Assembly (NCBI GenBank): GCA_902651635.1
Contig: CACRSC010000136.1
Span: 197,511-261,510, forward strand
Direction of reading: 5' to 3'
DNA length: 64,000 nucleotides
Source of the DNA: Mastigamoeba balamuthi
Taxonomy: Eukaryota; Evosea; Mastigamoebida; Mastigamoebidae
The translations under genes and the position numbers were made by a program. Positions 10,580 through 21,200 of the stretch are shown here, piece after piece. Each line of letters opens with the position of its first letter. Positions within the stretch are counted from its first letter, which is position 1. The notes under the pieces are model-generated. The model made no database searches. It was not told where the DNA came from and worked only from the letters and a program-made list of their open reading frames with translations.

Positions 10580-11221
10580 TCAGAGGGCAGGCTTGGTGAA
10601 CAGCAGGGCGTTGAAGAGGCCCGCAGGAACCCTCTCGACCCCGCGGAACCCCACCTCCACAGCGGTCGCAGCCTCCACCGCCAGCAGCGACGCCGGCACG
10701 TGCACGGGCGGCTCTATGAGGATCATCCTGCCCCCGGGCCTCAGCGAGCTGTAGACGTCGGACAGCGCCCCGCGGCAGTCGGGGATCTCGTGCAGCACGC
10801 ACGACAGCAGCGCCACGTCCAGCGACGCCGGGCCGCCCAGCGCCTCGGCGATGCCCTGGCGGCCGACGAGGACCGTCTGCACGCGCTGCCCGAGGCCGCT
10901 GGCGTCGACGCGGGAGCGCGTGCGGTCGAGCATCCGCTGCTGGACGTCGAGCGAGCGGACGCGCCCGCTGTCGCCGACGAGCAGCGCCATGGCGATCGTG
11001 TTGGCGCCGTGGCCGCAGCCGAGGTCGGCGCAGGACATGCCCGGGGACACGCAGCGGCGCAGGAGGGCGTCGGTGCCGAGCAGCCGGCGTCGCAGGGGGT
11101 TGTCGATGAGGAAGCCCACCCAGTACGGGCACACGTCGTCGGGGCGGCGCAGCAGCAGGCGCCACGCAGCCCACGCGAGCACCACGGCGGCAGCGGTGAG
11201 GAGCAGCACGCACAGAGACAT
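10580..11221 (-). CDS. Membrane-anchored class I SAM-dependent methyltransferase
   Basis: A single exon of 213 aa. The chosen start (11221) gives an N-terminal hydrophobic segment (MSLCVLLLTAAAVVLAWAAW), consistent with a signal anchor or TM helix. An in-frame ATG at 11314 would add 31 residues. Rossmann methyltransferase motifs follow in order: motif I CADLGCGHGANT, an acidic end of strand 2 (SLDVQQRML), LDVALLSCVLHEIPD and LRPGGRMILIEPP. The HEIPD segment resembles ubiquinone/arsenite-type and small-molecule methyltransferases. Substrate unknown. Confidence 0.75.
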   Translation of the reverse strand: MSLCVLLLTAAAVVLAWAAWRLLLRRPDDVCPYWVGFLIDNPLRRRLLGTDALLRRCVSPGMSCADLGCGHGANTIAMALLVGDSGRVRSLDVQQRMLDRTRSRVDASGLGQRVQTVLVGRQGIAEALGGPASLDVALLSCVLHEIPDCRGALSDVYSSLRPGGRMILIEPPVHVPASLLAVEAATAVEVGFRGVERVPAGLFNALLFTKPAL

Positions 11222-11754
11222 CGCGGGGGGTCGCAGGAGCGGCTGCTGACGGGGGTGGTGGCCACGAGAGAAACTGAAACACTGACGGGAAATCGCAAGG
11301 GCCGGTCGAGTCACAAGCGAATCTCCGCGCTTTTCCGTGGACCCACCAGTGACGCAACGGCTGGAACTGCGCAGAAGCTGCGGTCTAGAAGACAGCCTCC
11401 TGAATGCTCGCGGGAGGAGACGAGACCGTCGCAGTTCACGTGCCTTTCATTTCACCTACCGGTGTCTGTTGCCATCCTCTGCGCCTCACCAATTTGCAGT
11501 TAAGTTCTCATCCTCTCTTCTTAAGCCCTCAGAAGCTGATTGTGAAAAACACTCTGGCGCCACTCTCCATGTTTGAGGGTGTAGTCAGCAGCGCGTGACC
11601 ATCGCCCGTCGTACTGTGAGCACAGCGACATGATTATTGAGTGTAACACAGTAGCAGTGCGTTCAATGGGACTACTCCATCAACCCAAAATGCTACAAGT
11701 CGCGTTTGGGGGAAGGGGATCTGTGATGGCAGGAGGAACCACGGAGTTGTGTCA
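11222..11754. other. Intergenic region between methyltransferase and gene A
   Basis: Upstream of the methyltransferase and downstream of array gene A. No conserved feature recognised. Confidence 0.4.
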
Positions 11755-14700
11755 CTAATGGCAGATGCAAGTACAGCAGCTCTGCATGAACCTCCAGTCG
11801 ACCAGCTCGTGTCCGCTATGGCACCTCACTGCACACATCTCGCACACATTCCTGCTATCATCGCCAGCAGAAACAGCGCAGGTTCTGCATCGTGCAATCC
11901 ACTGTGGTTTCTCACGCCTCTTACCGGCACCCTCGGCTCCTGTACGGCATGAATTGCAGTCCCCACGGCAGATGTAAGCTGCTGTGCACTGCCCAGCAGA
12001 CCGGGCCCTCGCCACTGCGGCGCATTGCTCCCTGTTGAATAGAGCCACGAGCCCTTTCGCCTCTGCCTGCAGAGCAGCATTCTCTGGGCACCTGGCCCAG
12101 CTCAGGACCTGGTCGGAGAAGCCCCTGGAGCAGAGGAGTGCGTGCAGCGACTCCGCCTCCTCGTCTCGAGATCCGGGACTGCCAGCCCTAGACGTGGCAT
12201 TGCACAGAACACGAAAGCCGACCAGCTGAGAACTACCACATTTGAAGCAGAGCATCGCCAGAGGGATAACATCTGGTGGAAGCACCTGAGTCGTGGCTTG
12301 GGCGTGAAGAAGCAGATTGGACAACAAAGAGACGATTGAAGGCATAGGGGCGTTTAACGATGAAGCACGCAGCTGCGTAACCATCGCACAAGCTCCGCTG
12401 CTGAACAGAACCGGAACGAGCTCGACCACACGCGACATGGCGCACATAATGATCAGGAGAATCGGAACGATTGCGGTACCCTCCGCCTGCTGAATTGTGT
12501 CGTCTTGCGACCGCTGCAAGGAGACAAATACACGCAGCACCTCCTGGTGCACGTCTTTGTCGACAGCCCGCAGAGTGTCGGCTGTGCCCATGCCGTACAG
12601 ATCAGCCAACTTCGAAGCCAGCCAGCACATGTTGCTGACGTCGTGTGACTCGAGCAAGGCTGGTAGCGAATCGAGTGCCACTTGGATTACGCCGCTGCGG
12701 AGGATCGAGGGCAGAGTCCGTGGAGACACACGCCCGAGGGTGCACAGAACATCGAACGGTTTCCAATGCAGGGGGCTGCTGCGAGGATGACTCCGCATGC
12801 TCGAGACGAGAAGCATCGGAAAGCACTCGGGCACATCGGGCAGGACCTCAATCATAATTGTGAGTTCATGTAGAACGGACTCTGTTTCCTGGCATCGAAT
12901 GTTGTACCTGCCGCAGCAGAGCAGCCACGCAACACATGCCAAGACTACATATATGTGTTCCCGAGAGAAGCAGCTCTTGATATAACCCAGAGTTTCCTGC
13001 CTGACCTTCGGGTCCGCTGACATCGCGGGTCCGATCGCCGTCAGTGACTCCACGAGAGACTCGGGCTTGTCTGCGTCGAAATCAAGGCTGTACGGCAGCT
13101 CCGCGAGCCTTAGCACAACTGCTGCGCGGCCCCCGATGCAGGCGGATAGCAGGCACAGGTTCCCTCTGCTGGACGCATCCGAGTGACCGAGGGAGAAGGG
13201 ACGCTGCGACAGCGCGTGGACAATGGAAGCTCTTCCCTCCATGCACGCCAGCGCCAGTGCGTCTGATGCCCTTGCCTCTGCCTGTCCCAGAGAGTACGGG
13301 GGCCTCGATAGCTCCTCGACGACGCAGACGTGGCCATTGCGGCAGGCCTCTCTGAGCGCTGCGCAGTTGTCCTCGCGGGCCTCGTCCCACCCGAAGCAGT
13401 AGGGCGGCTGCGCCAGCCTCCTGACGGCATCGGCATTGCCCAGCCTGCAGGCCTCGCAGAGCGGCGATTCGGTGTAGAAGCGCGTTTTGGTCCAGAGGCG
13501 AGCGTCGTCGCGAGTGAGGGAGTACGGGGGCTGAGCGAGTGCGTCGAGGACCTCCACGCTGCCAGCGGTGCACGCCACCAACAGAGCATTACACGAGTTC
13601 GCAACAGCGTCTGAGTGGCCCAGACAGTAGGGCGGCTGCGCCAGCCTCTGCAGAGACCACGCCCTCTGGCAGCGGCAGGCGTCCTTGAGCAGAGGAGCGC
13701 CGTCCCGCAGTCTGTCCTGCACACAGGCGTTGTAGGGCTCCGAGGAGAGGACCTCGGCCAGCACGACGTCCCAGCACTTGGGGTCCACTCTCCTCAGGCA
13801 GGCCACCGCCTCCGCGTGGCCCATGCAGTACGGGGGCAGCGCCAGGCGCCGGACGACCTCCGCGTCGCCCCGCTTGAGGGCCCTCTCCATTGCTCGCAGC
13901 TGGCCCCACAGCAGGTCCTCGCGGCAGAAGCTGTACGGAGGGCACGCGAGGGCGTCGAGCACCTCCGCAGCGCCGGATCTGCCAGAGCCGCACGCGACAT
14001 CGAGTGCGGACGCGCGGTTCTGCGAGGGCGGGCGGAGGCGAGCAGCCGGTGGAGTGAGGGCAGTGCAGACACGCGCAGCACAGCAGCAGCAGCAGCAGCA
14101 GCACGTGCCTGGATGGCGTGCTGGCGGGTGAGGCTGTAGGGCGCAGCGCCCAGAGCCCTCACAGCCTCGTCGGTGCCGCTCCTGCAGGCGGCGAAGAGGG
14201 CGTCCTGCAGCCGCCGTGCGCCCAGCAGGTGAGCGCTGAGCGGCGCACGCGACAGCTCGCGCAGCAGCAGCGCTGCCCTGTCGCCCCCTGAGCTGCACGC
14301 CGCCGCCAGCGCGTGGGCAGAGGCCGCGGCGAGGGTGCGCGGGGGCAGACCGGGGAGGGCAGCGAGGACGCGGAGGGTCTGGGGGTCTCCGCAGGGCGAC
14401 GTGCACACAGCGACCATCGCGTCGCGCAGGCCGCACGCTGGACACAGGAGCTCACGGCTGAGCCCCGGGCAGAGCCTCGCCAGCTGCCCCAGCGCCTCGG
14501 GGGCCGCGTGCCCCGCCAGGTGCACCGCCAGGGCCGCCACGGACGAGTGCCTCTTGCGGGGCCATGAAGGTGAGGCAGTGCAGGGAGCGAGGGGGCAGAA
14601 GAGCTGGAGGCGGCGGAAGCAGGGGGCGCAGAGGGCGCAGGGGAGGGCGAGGGCGAGGGAGCAGAGGTCCGCAGCGTCTGCCACGTGCCCCACCACGCTC

Positions 14701-14813
14701 TGCCGCAGCTCCCACGCCGCCCCCAGGCTCTCCTGCGCCCTCCCCTCTGCCCCGCTGCCCTCTGTCCTCGCCCTGCGCGTGTGCTCCGCTGGCGGCTGCG
14801 TGGGGGACAACAT
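11755..14813 (-). CDS. Array gene A: F-box-like / PPY ankyrin-like repeats / HEAT-like / UBR zinc finger
   Basis: Exon 1 14813-14109 and exon 2 14019-11755 (989 aa). The intron 14108-14020 fits only as GC-AG (CAG|GCACGT...CTCGCAG, phase 0) and contains a CTG-repeat run. Residues ~20-70 (ELRQSVVGHVADAADLCSLA) resemble an F-box. Then come about 10-12 helix-turn-helix repeats of ~33-40 residues, such as ALREACRNGHVCVVEEL followed by SRPPYSLGQAEAR. These are ankyrin-like, but the hairpin loop carries PPYxLG. Residues ~530-880 are helical (HEAT/ARM-like). The C-terminus PQWIARCRTC...RNVCEMCAVRCHSGHELVDW...CCTCICH has the Cys/His spacing of a UBR-box finger as in FBXO11. Inferred role: SCF-type or UBR-like ubiquitin-ligase adaptor in cytosol or nucleus. 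Paralogues B-G follow head to tail. Confidence 0.8.
14077..14103. repeat. CAG/CTG trinucleotide tract
   Basis: About eight CAG units inside the predicted GC-AG intron of gene A, directly after its donor on the coding strand. Confidence 0.8.
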
Positions 14814-14900
14814 CTTCTGGGGTTGTGTGTCGGCTGTGCTGTGCTTGCGTTTGTTTGCCGCAGCGGCCGTTGTTGCCCCCACCCAACAAACGTTGAATTG

Positions 14901-14918
14901 TCTGCGAACTTGAACTGC
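14901..14918 (-). promoter_or_regulatory. Array upstream element, copy at gene A
   Basis: On the coding strand GTGCAGTTCAAGTTCGCAGA, about 90 nt before the ATG at 14813. Similar copies lie 84-98 nt before genes B (18211), C (21741), D (30551) and E (34571), and near G (41214). Likely a core promoter or initiator shared by the family. Confidence 0.55.
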
Positions 14919-15058
14919 ACCCATTTCTGTGAGTCCGCGGACGCGTCCGGTTACACGAAGGGCTCCGGCAGGTATAGGTTCTGCTAGCAGCATACCAGTC
15001 AGTTCAGGTTCCCAAAGCTGTGGTCAAACAATAGGAAGCCTGTTATTCCTTTTTGTAT

Positions 15059-18000
15059 CTATTCGAGCCTCTTCAAGCAATGGCAGGAACACGTGCAGCA
15101 GCTCTCCATGAATCTCCAGTCCACAAGGTCGTGTCCGCTGTGGCACTTCTTGGCACACATTTCACACACGTTTCTCCTCTGATCACTAACAAAGCACGTT
15201 CTGCATCGTGCAACCCACTGCGGCACTGTGCACTTTCGATGTGCGTCATCTAGATCTGATTGTGCAGGTTGTAATCTGTTGCAGGCATCGAAGAAGCCCT
15301 GCAGCGCTGTGCAACGACCTTCTGAACGGGCCATTGCCACTGTGGCACACTCCCTTTTGTCGAACAGCACCATCAAGCCCAGCACCTCTCGCTGCGCTGC
15401 AACATTCGCTGCGCTCATGGCCAAAAATATGGCCTTGTGGGAGAAGCCCCAGGTGAACAGGAGCCTGTGCAGCATATCTGCCTCCGCGTCCCGAGACCCT
15501 GGGCTGCCTGCCCTTGCTGTGGCATTGCAGAGCACGCGCAACCCGATCACCTGAGTGTGCCAACTCGGATCGTAAGCACAGAGGATGGCCAGAGGGATGA
15601 CGTCAGCTGGCAGAACCTGACCCGCTGCTTCGGCGTGCAACAGCAGATTGGACATCAGCGAGGCGAGGGAGGACAAACGATACAGGTATGAGTACGAGCG
15701 GCCTGGTGGAGCACAGCACAGCTGCGCTAGGGCAGACAGTGCACCGCAGCCAAGCAGCACTGGGACCAGCTCGTCCAAGTGCGATATCGCATACAGTATC
15801 CCAACGAGTTCGCGGACAGAGTGCCCGACCTCAGCAGGCGATTGCAGCATCGTTGCGATCGCCCTCAGAGTGTTCTGGTGCACGCTGGCGTCTACGACAC
15901 GCAGAGTGGAGCTGTCTGTGTGGTACAGTGTGGCTAACTGCCCCACCAGCTTGCAGGCATTGGCCATGTCATGCGACCCGACTAAGGAGCTCATCAAATT
16001 GAGTGCAATGTCTATTGCACCGCTCCGGAGGATCGAGGGCAGCAACCGCCCAGACACATCCGCGAGGTCACACAAGATGGTTAACGCTTGCCATTGCAGA
16101 GGGCTGCAGCGAGGATACCCCTTCAAGCTCGAGACCAGAAGTCCTGGGAAGCACTCGGGCACATCAGGGCCGATGAGGTCCTTAATTAGTCTGGCGAGTT
16201 TGATAAGAACGACGTGCTCGGTCCCAGTGTCTAGCATCTCGTACTGGCCGCAGCAGCGCAGCCATGCAATACATGCCCAGACGGCTGGGAAGTGTGCACG
16301 CGGGTAGGGTGAACAATGGATGTCTCTCCACAACTCGATCCGGGACACGATCTCCTTCCTGACACTGGAGTCCAGCGCCACTGCGGGGCCAATCGCCGCT
16401 AGCGCATTAACGAGAGACTCCGGTTGGCTTGCGTCGAAATCGAGGCAGTACGGCGACTCTGCCAGCACATGTACAACTTCGGTGTGGCCGCCAATGCAGG
16501 CCAAGAACAGGCACAGATTCCCTCTGCTGGACGCGTCCTCGTGGCCGAGGCAGAAAGGCCTACGTGACAGCGCGCGCACGACTCCTGCCTTTCCTCCTGC
16601 GCACACAAGCGCCAGTGCGTCTGCTGCCCTTGCCTCTGCCTGGCCCAGAGAGTACGGGGGCCTCGCCAGCTCCTCGATGACGACCACGTGGCCATTGCGA
16701 CACGCCTCTCTGAGCGCTGCCCAGTTCGCTGCACGGGCTTCCTCCTGCCCGAAGCAGTAAGGAGGCTGCGCCAGCCTCCTGACGGCATCGCGACTGCCCC
16801 AAGCACACACCTTGGGAAGCAACCTGACGCAGCGGCGTGCGTCGTCGCCAGTGAGGGAGTACGGGGGATGCGCGAGTGGGTCGTGGATCGCCACGCCGCC
16901 TGCGGTGCACGCCTCCACAGAAGCGCACGAGTCAGCCGCAGTGGCGCGGAGGTGGCCCGTGCAGTACGGGGACTGTGCCATGCGCAGGAGCCTGCACGTG
17001 CATGAGCTCCTGCAGGCGGGGAGCGGAAACGTGGCCTCATGTCCCTGAGAGACTGGAAGGCTGAAGTTGTACTTCTCAGAGGCGAGGACGTCGAGCATCT
17101 CGGCACTGATACCCGCCCGACCCGAGGGCAGGCTATCCATTGCTTCAGAGTGGCCCATGCAGTACGGGGGCAGCGACAGGCGCCGGACGACAGCGGCGTC
17201 GCCCCGAGCGAGGGCCTCTCGGAGCGCTCCCAGCCCTCCCGCCAGAAGGTCGTCGCGGCCGAGGCTGTACGGAGGGCACGCGAGGGCATCGAGCACCTCC
17301 GCAGCGCCGAAGACACCAGAGCTGCACGTTGCAACGAGCGCGGAGGTGTGGTCCTGCAGAGCGGAAGTGAGTGAGGCACACTTGGCAAGCACAGCACTCG
17401 ACACACGACAGGCACTGAACTGCCCCCAGCAACCCAATGGCGATCCGGGCGGACCTTGTCGAGGGCGTGCTGCCGACTGAGGTTGTAGGGCGGAGCTCCC
17501 AGGGCCCGCACAGCGTGGGCGGACCCTCGGCGACAGGCCATGTTCAGGGCGTCGCACAGGCGATGCCTGCCAGCATCGTGGGCGCAGAGCGGCGCACGCG
17601 ACAGCTCGCCCAGCAGCAGCGCTGCCCTGTCGCCCACTGCAATGCACGCCGCCATCAGCGCCTCGACAGAGGCAGAGGCGAGGGCCTCTGGGGGCAGGCC
17701 GGGGAGGGCAGCGAGGACGCGGAGGCTCTGGGGGTCTCCGCAGGGAGACGTGCACACAGCGACCATCGCGTCGCTCAGGCCGCAGGGCGCTGGGCACGTC
17801 AGCGCACGGCCCAGCCCCGGGCAGCGCCTCGCCAGCTCCCCGAGAGCTCCCGGTGTCTTCTGCCCGGCGAGGAACGCAGCCAGGGCCACCACAGACGAGT
17901 GCCTCTTGGCGTGGTGGGAGGAGGGTGTGGGGTCGTCGGGATGGAACAGCAATGCGGGGGACGTCGTAAGACGCCAGCGCATCGAGGAGTCGGTGCAGGG

Positions 18001-18127
18001 GGCGAGGGGGCAGAAGAGGGCGAGGCGGCGGAAGCAGGGGGGCGCAGAGGGCNCTCCCCTCTGCCCCGCTGCCCTCTGCCCTCGCCCTGCGCGTGCGCTC
18101 TGCTGGCGGCTGCGTGGGGCACAACAT
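15059..18127 (-). CDS. Array gene B: PPY-repeat / UBR zinc-finger protein, exon 1 interrupted by gap
   Basis: Exon 1 18127-17455 and exon 2 17353-15059; intron 17454-17354 is GT-AG (AAG|GTCCGC, phase 0). The N at 18053 stands where paralogues have ~130 bp encoding the F-box-like segment, so frame is lost there and the predicted protein is incomplete. Downstream, repeats such as VLDALACPPYSLGRDD, LARPPYSLGQAEAR and LSRRPFCLGHEDAS are intact, followed by the helical region. The zinc finger reads VARCRTCFVSDQRRNVCEMCAKKCHSGHD in two parts, then CCTCSCHC. Closest to C and F, which share GT-type intron donors. Confidence 0.75.
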   Translation of the reverse strand: MLCPTQPPAERTRRARAEGSGAEGXALCAPLLPPPRPLLPPRPLHRLLDALASYDVPRIAVPSRRPHTLLPPRQEALVCGGPGCVPRRAEDTGSSRGAGEALPGAGPCADVPSALRPERRDGRCVHVSLRRPPEPPRPRCPPRPAPRGPRLCLCRGADGGVHCSGRQGSAAAGRAVACAALRPRCWQASPVRRPEHGLSPRVRPRCAGPGSSALQPQSAARPRQGPPGSPLGCWGQFSACRVSSAVLAKCASLTSALQDHTSALVATCSSGVFGAAEVLDALACPPYSLGRDDLLAGGLGALREALARGDAAVVRRLSLPPYCMGHSEAMDSLPSGRAGISAEMLDVLASEKYNFSLPVSQGHEATFPLPACRSSCTCRLLRMAQSPYCTGHLRATAADSCASVEACTAGGVAIHDPLAHPPYSLTGDDARRCVRLLPKVCAWGSRDAVRRLAQPPYCFGQEEARAANWAALREACRNGHVVVIEELARPPYSLGQAEARAADALALVCAGGKAGVVRALSRRPFCLGHEDASSRGNLCLFLACIGGHTEVVHVLAESPYCLDFDASQPESLVNALAAIGPAVALDSSVRKEIVSRIELWRDIHCSPYPRAHFPAVWACIAWLRCCGQYEMLDTGTEHVVLIKLARLIKDLIGPDVPECFPGLLVSSLKGYPRCSPLQWQALTILCDLADVSGRLLPSILRSGAIDIALNLMSSLVGSHDMANACKLVGQLATLYHTDSSTLRVVDASVHQNTLRAIATMLQSPAEVGHSVRELVGILYAISHLDELVPVLLGCGALSALAQLCCAPPGRSYSYLYRLSSLASLMSNLLLHAEAAGQVLPADVIPLAILCAYDPSWHTQVIGLRVLCNATARAGSPGSRDAEADMLHRLLFTWGFSHKAIFLAMSAANVAAQREVLGLMVLFDKRECATVAMARSEGRCTALQGFFDACNRLQPAQSDLDDAHRKCTVPQWVARCRTCFVSDQRRNVCEMCAKKCHSGHDLVDWRFMESCCTCSCHCLKRLE
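18053..18053. other. N gap hiding ~130 bp of gene B
   Basis: Left of the N the sequence is ...GCGCAGAGGGC and right of it CTCCCCTCTGCC. In genes A, C, D, E and F these two stretches are separated by ~130 bp that are almost identical among copies. A collapse of near-identical repeats during assembly is the simplest explanation. Confidence 0.75.
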
Positions 18128-18210
18128 CTTCTGGGGTTGTGTGTCGGCTGTGCTGTGTTTGCGTTTGTTTGCCGCAGCGGCCGTTGTGTTGCCGCCCCAG
18201 AAAAAAGACC

Positions 18211-18226
18211 TGAGAACTTGAACTGC
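18211..18226 (-). promoter_or_regulatory. Array upstream element, copy at gene B
   Basis: GGGGGCAGTTCAAGTTCTCA on the coding strand, 84 nt before the ATG of B and lying just before the extended end of gene C. Confidence 0.5.
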
Positions 18227-18232
18227 CCCCTC

Positions 18233-21200
18233 TTAGACCCCCACCTGCGGTTTCAATCGAAGGGAATCCAACGCAGGGCCCACCCGCGCAATTATGTAAC
18301 CGAACGGACTTTTGAGGAAGGCCATTCTGGCGCTACAAGAGCATCGCTGAATCATCGGCTTCTGATGCAATAGAGCTCTCTGCTCTTCTCTGCACGACCC
18401 GCAGAGTGGCAATTGCCACCGCGGTGCATTCCCCTTATGACTCGCCAAAATAGAATCTGACAACAAATTCCAGTGGCAGTGGTCTGGTTTAACAACGGAA
18501 ATCCGGTATTCTAACAATGGCAGAAACACGCAACAGCTCTCCATGAACCTCCAGTCCACAAGATCGTGTCCGCTGTGGCACTGCTTGGCACACATTTCAC
18601 ACGCGTTTCTCCTCTGGTCACTCCCAAAGCAAGTCCTGCATCGTGCAACCCATTGCGCTGTGCACTTACGGTGTGCGCCGTCTGGTTCTGATTGTTCATG
18701 CTCTGATCTGTTGTTGACATCGAAGAAGCCCTGCAATGCTGTGCAACGACCTGCCCACCGGGCCATCCTCACTGTGACACACTCCCTTTTTTCGAACAGT
18801 ACCATCAAGCCCAGCGCCTCTCTCTGTGATGCCATATTCTCTGCGCACCTGGCCAAGCTCAGAACCTTGTGGGAGAAGCCCCAGGTTAACAGAAGCTTGT
18901 GCAGCATCTCTGTCTCTGCCTCCCGAGACCCTGGGCTTCCAGCCCTTGAGGTAGCATTGCAGAGCACGCGCAATCCGATCATCTGGGAGTGCCAGCTCGG
19001 ATCGTAGGCACAGAGGATGGCCAGAGGTACGACGTATGTTGGCAGAACCTGACCCGCTGCTTCGGCGTGCAACAGCAGATTGGACATCAGCGAGGTGAGG
19101 GAAGAGAAGAAACAGGTGCACTCCGGAGGAGCGCAGCACAGTGGAACAAGCTCCGCAATTACGCCACTGCTGAGCAGCAATGGAACGAGTTCGTCCATCT
19201 GGGATAATCTGCTTAGTATTGTAACGAGATCACGCCGACTGTTCATGACCTTGCCAGGCAATTGCATTATTGTGACCATATCGTTCAATACTGACTGGTG
19301 CACTCTGACATCTATGGTACGTAAAGTTTGGGGGTCTGTGTCATACAGTGTGGCCAACTGCTCGACGAGGCGGCATGCATTCCTAGTATCGTGCGTATCG
19401 AGCATATCAGTCCACTGCGACAGTGGTATGTCTATTGCACCACTCTGGAGGATTGAGGGAAGCAACTGCCGAGACACACGAGCGAGGTCGCACAGGATGG
19501 TAAACGCTTCCCATTGAAGAGGGCTGCTGCGAGGAAACCCCTTCAAGCTCGAGACCAGAATCTCTGGGAAGCATTCGGGCATATCGGGGCCAATGAGGTA
19601 GACAATCATTCTGGCGAGCTTTCTGAGGACGGCCAACTCAGTTTCAGTGCAGATCAGACCGTACTGGCCACAGCAGCGCAGCCACGCAACACAGGCCCAG
19701 ACTCCCGGGAAGTTGGCATGGGGGTAGATTGGACAGTCGGCCCCGATCCACAGCTTGATGCGCGTCGCTATCTCCTTCCTGATACTCGGGTCTGTCGACA
19801 GTGCGGGCCCAATCGTAGACAGTACCTCCACAAGGGACTCGGGCTTGTCTGCATCAAATCCGAGGCTATACGGCAGCTCTGCGAGAACTCGCACAATGTC
19901 TGCGTGGCCCTCAATGCAGGCACAGAACAGGATCATGTTCCCTTTGCTGGATGCGTCCTCGTGGCCGAGGCAGAAGGGCCAGTGTGACAGCGCGCGCACG
20001 ACGTCTGCCATTCCTTCCCTGCATGCCAATGCCAGCGCATCAACTGCCCTTGCCTCTGCTTGGCCCAGTGAGTACGGCGGCCACCCCAGCACATTGATAA
20101 CGGCGACGTTGCCCTGGCGACACGCCTCACTGAAGCCTGCCAGGCTGTCTGCCCGGGCCTCCTCTCTGCCGAAGCAGTAGGGCGGCTGTGCCAACCTCCT
20201 CACGATTTCGGCGTCCCCTCTGGCGCACGCCTTCGACAGCGATCGAACGCAGAGGTGAGCGTCTTGGCGGGTGAGGGAGTACGGGGGCTCGGCCAGTGCG
20301 CTGAGGACCTCTGCACTGCCAGCGGTGCATGCTGCCAGCAGAGACGCGCAGGCATCCGCTGTAGCGTGGGCGTGGCCCAGGGAGTACGGGGGCTGTGCCA
20401 GCCTGCGCAGCGACCACGCACTGCTGCTCCTGCAGGCGTCCTGGAACAGCTGCCTGGCATGCATCGGCATGAGCGGGACGCTGATGTTGTAGGGCTCCGC
20501 GGCGAGGGCTTCGAGCACCCCGACACTACAACACGTCCGCATTGTGTTCAGGCAGCACATGGCGTCCTTGTGGCCCATGCAGTACGGGGGCAGCGCCAGG
20601 CGCCGGACAGAAGCGGCGTCGCCGCGAGTGCAGGCCACTTCCAGCGGTCTGAGCTGGTCCCGCAGAAGGTCGTCTCGGCAGAGGCTGTACGGAGGGCACG
20701 CGAGGGCATCGAGCACATCCGCAATGCTGGCGTTGCCCGAGCGGCAAGTTGTCGCGAGCACATACTGCGGGAAGTACATGGTGGGCAGCCGCTGAGAAGA
20801 GCCGGAGAGCAAGCACAGCACAGCCCCCCGACATCGCGCTGGACAGGGCGGGGCGCAACACACAGGCGTACACTCGAGAGGGCGTTCCGTCGGGTGGGAC
20901 TGAAGGACGGAGCTTTCAGTTTTCGCAGGGCCTCGGCGGACCCACCGGCACAGACGACGTACATGGCGTCGCGCTGCGTGTCCCATGCCGCAGGGAATGC
21001 GCAGAGAGGAGGACGCGACAGCTCGCGCAGCAGCAGCGCTGCCCTGTCGCCCCCTGCACTGCACGCCGCCATCAGCGCCTTGGCAGAGGCAACGACGATG
21101 TCCAGCGGCTGCAGGCCGGGGAGGGCAGCGAGGACGCGGAGGCTCTGGGGGTCTCCGCAGAGCGACCGGCACACAGCAGCCATCGCGTCGCACAGGCCGC

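Noticed and set aside
11984-14140. Many plus-strand open frames opposite the array genes
   Set aside because: They repeat in register with the PPY repeats on the other strand and vanish at introns; typical antisense shadows.
18233-18520. C-terminal 66-residue extension of gene C as a genuine domain
   Set aside because: It arises only after a one-base difference from the paralogues, and the alternative frame restores the family ending and stop.
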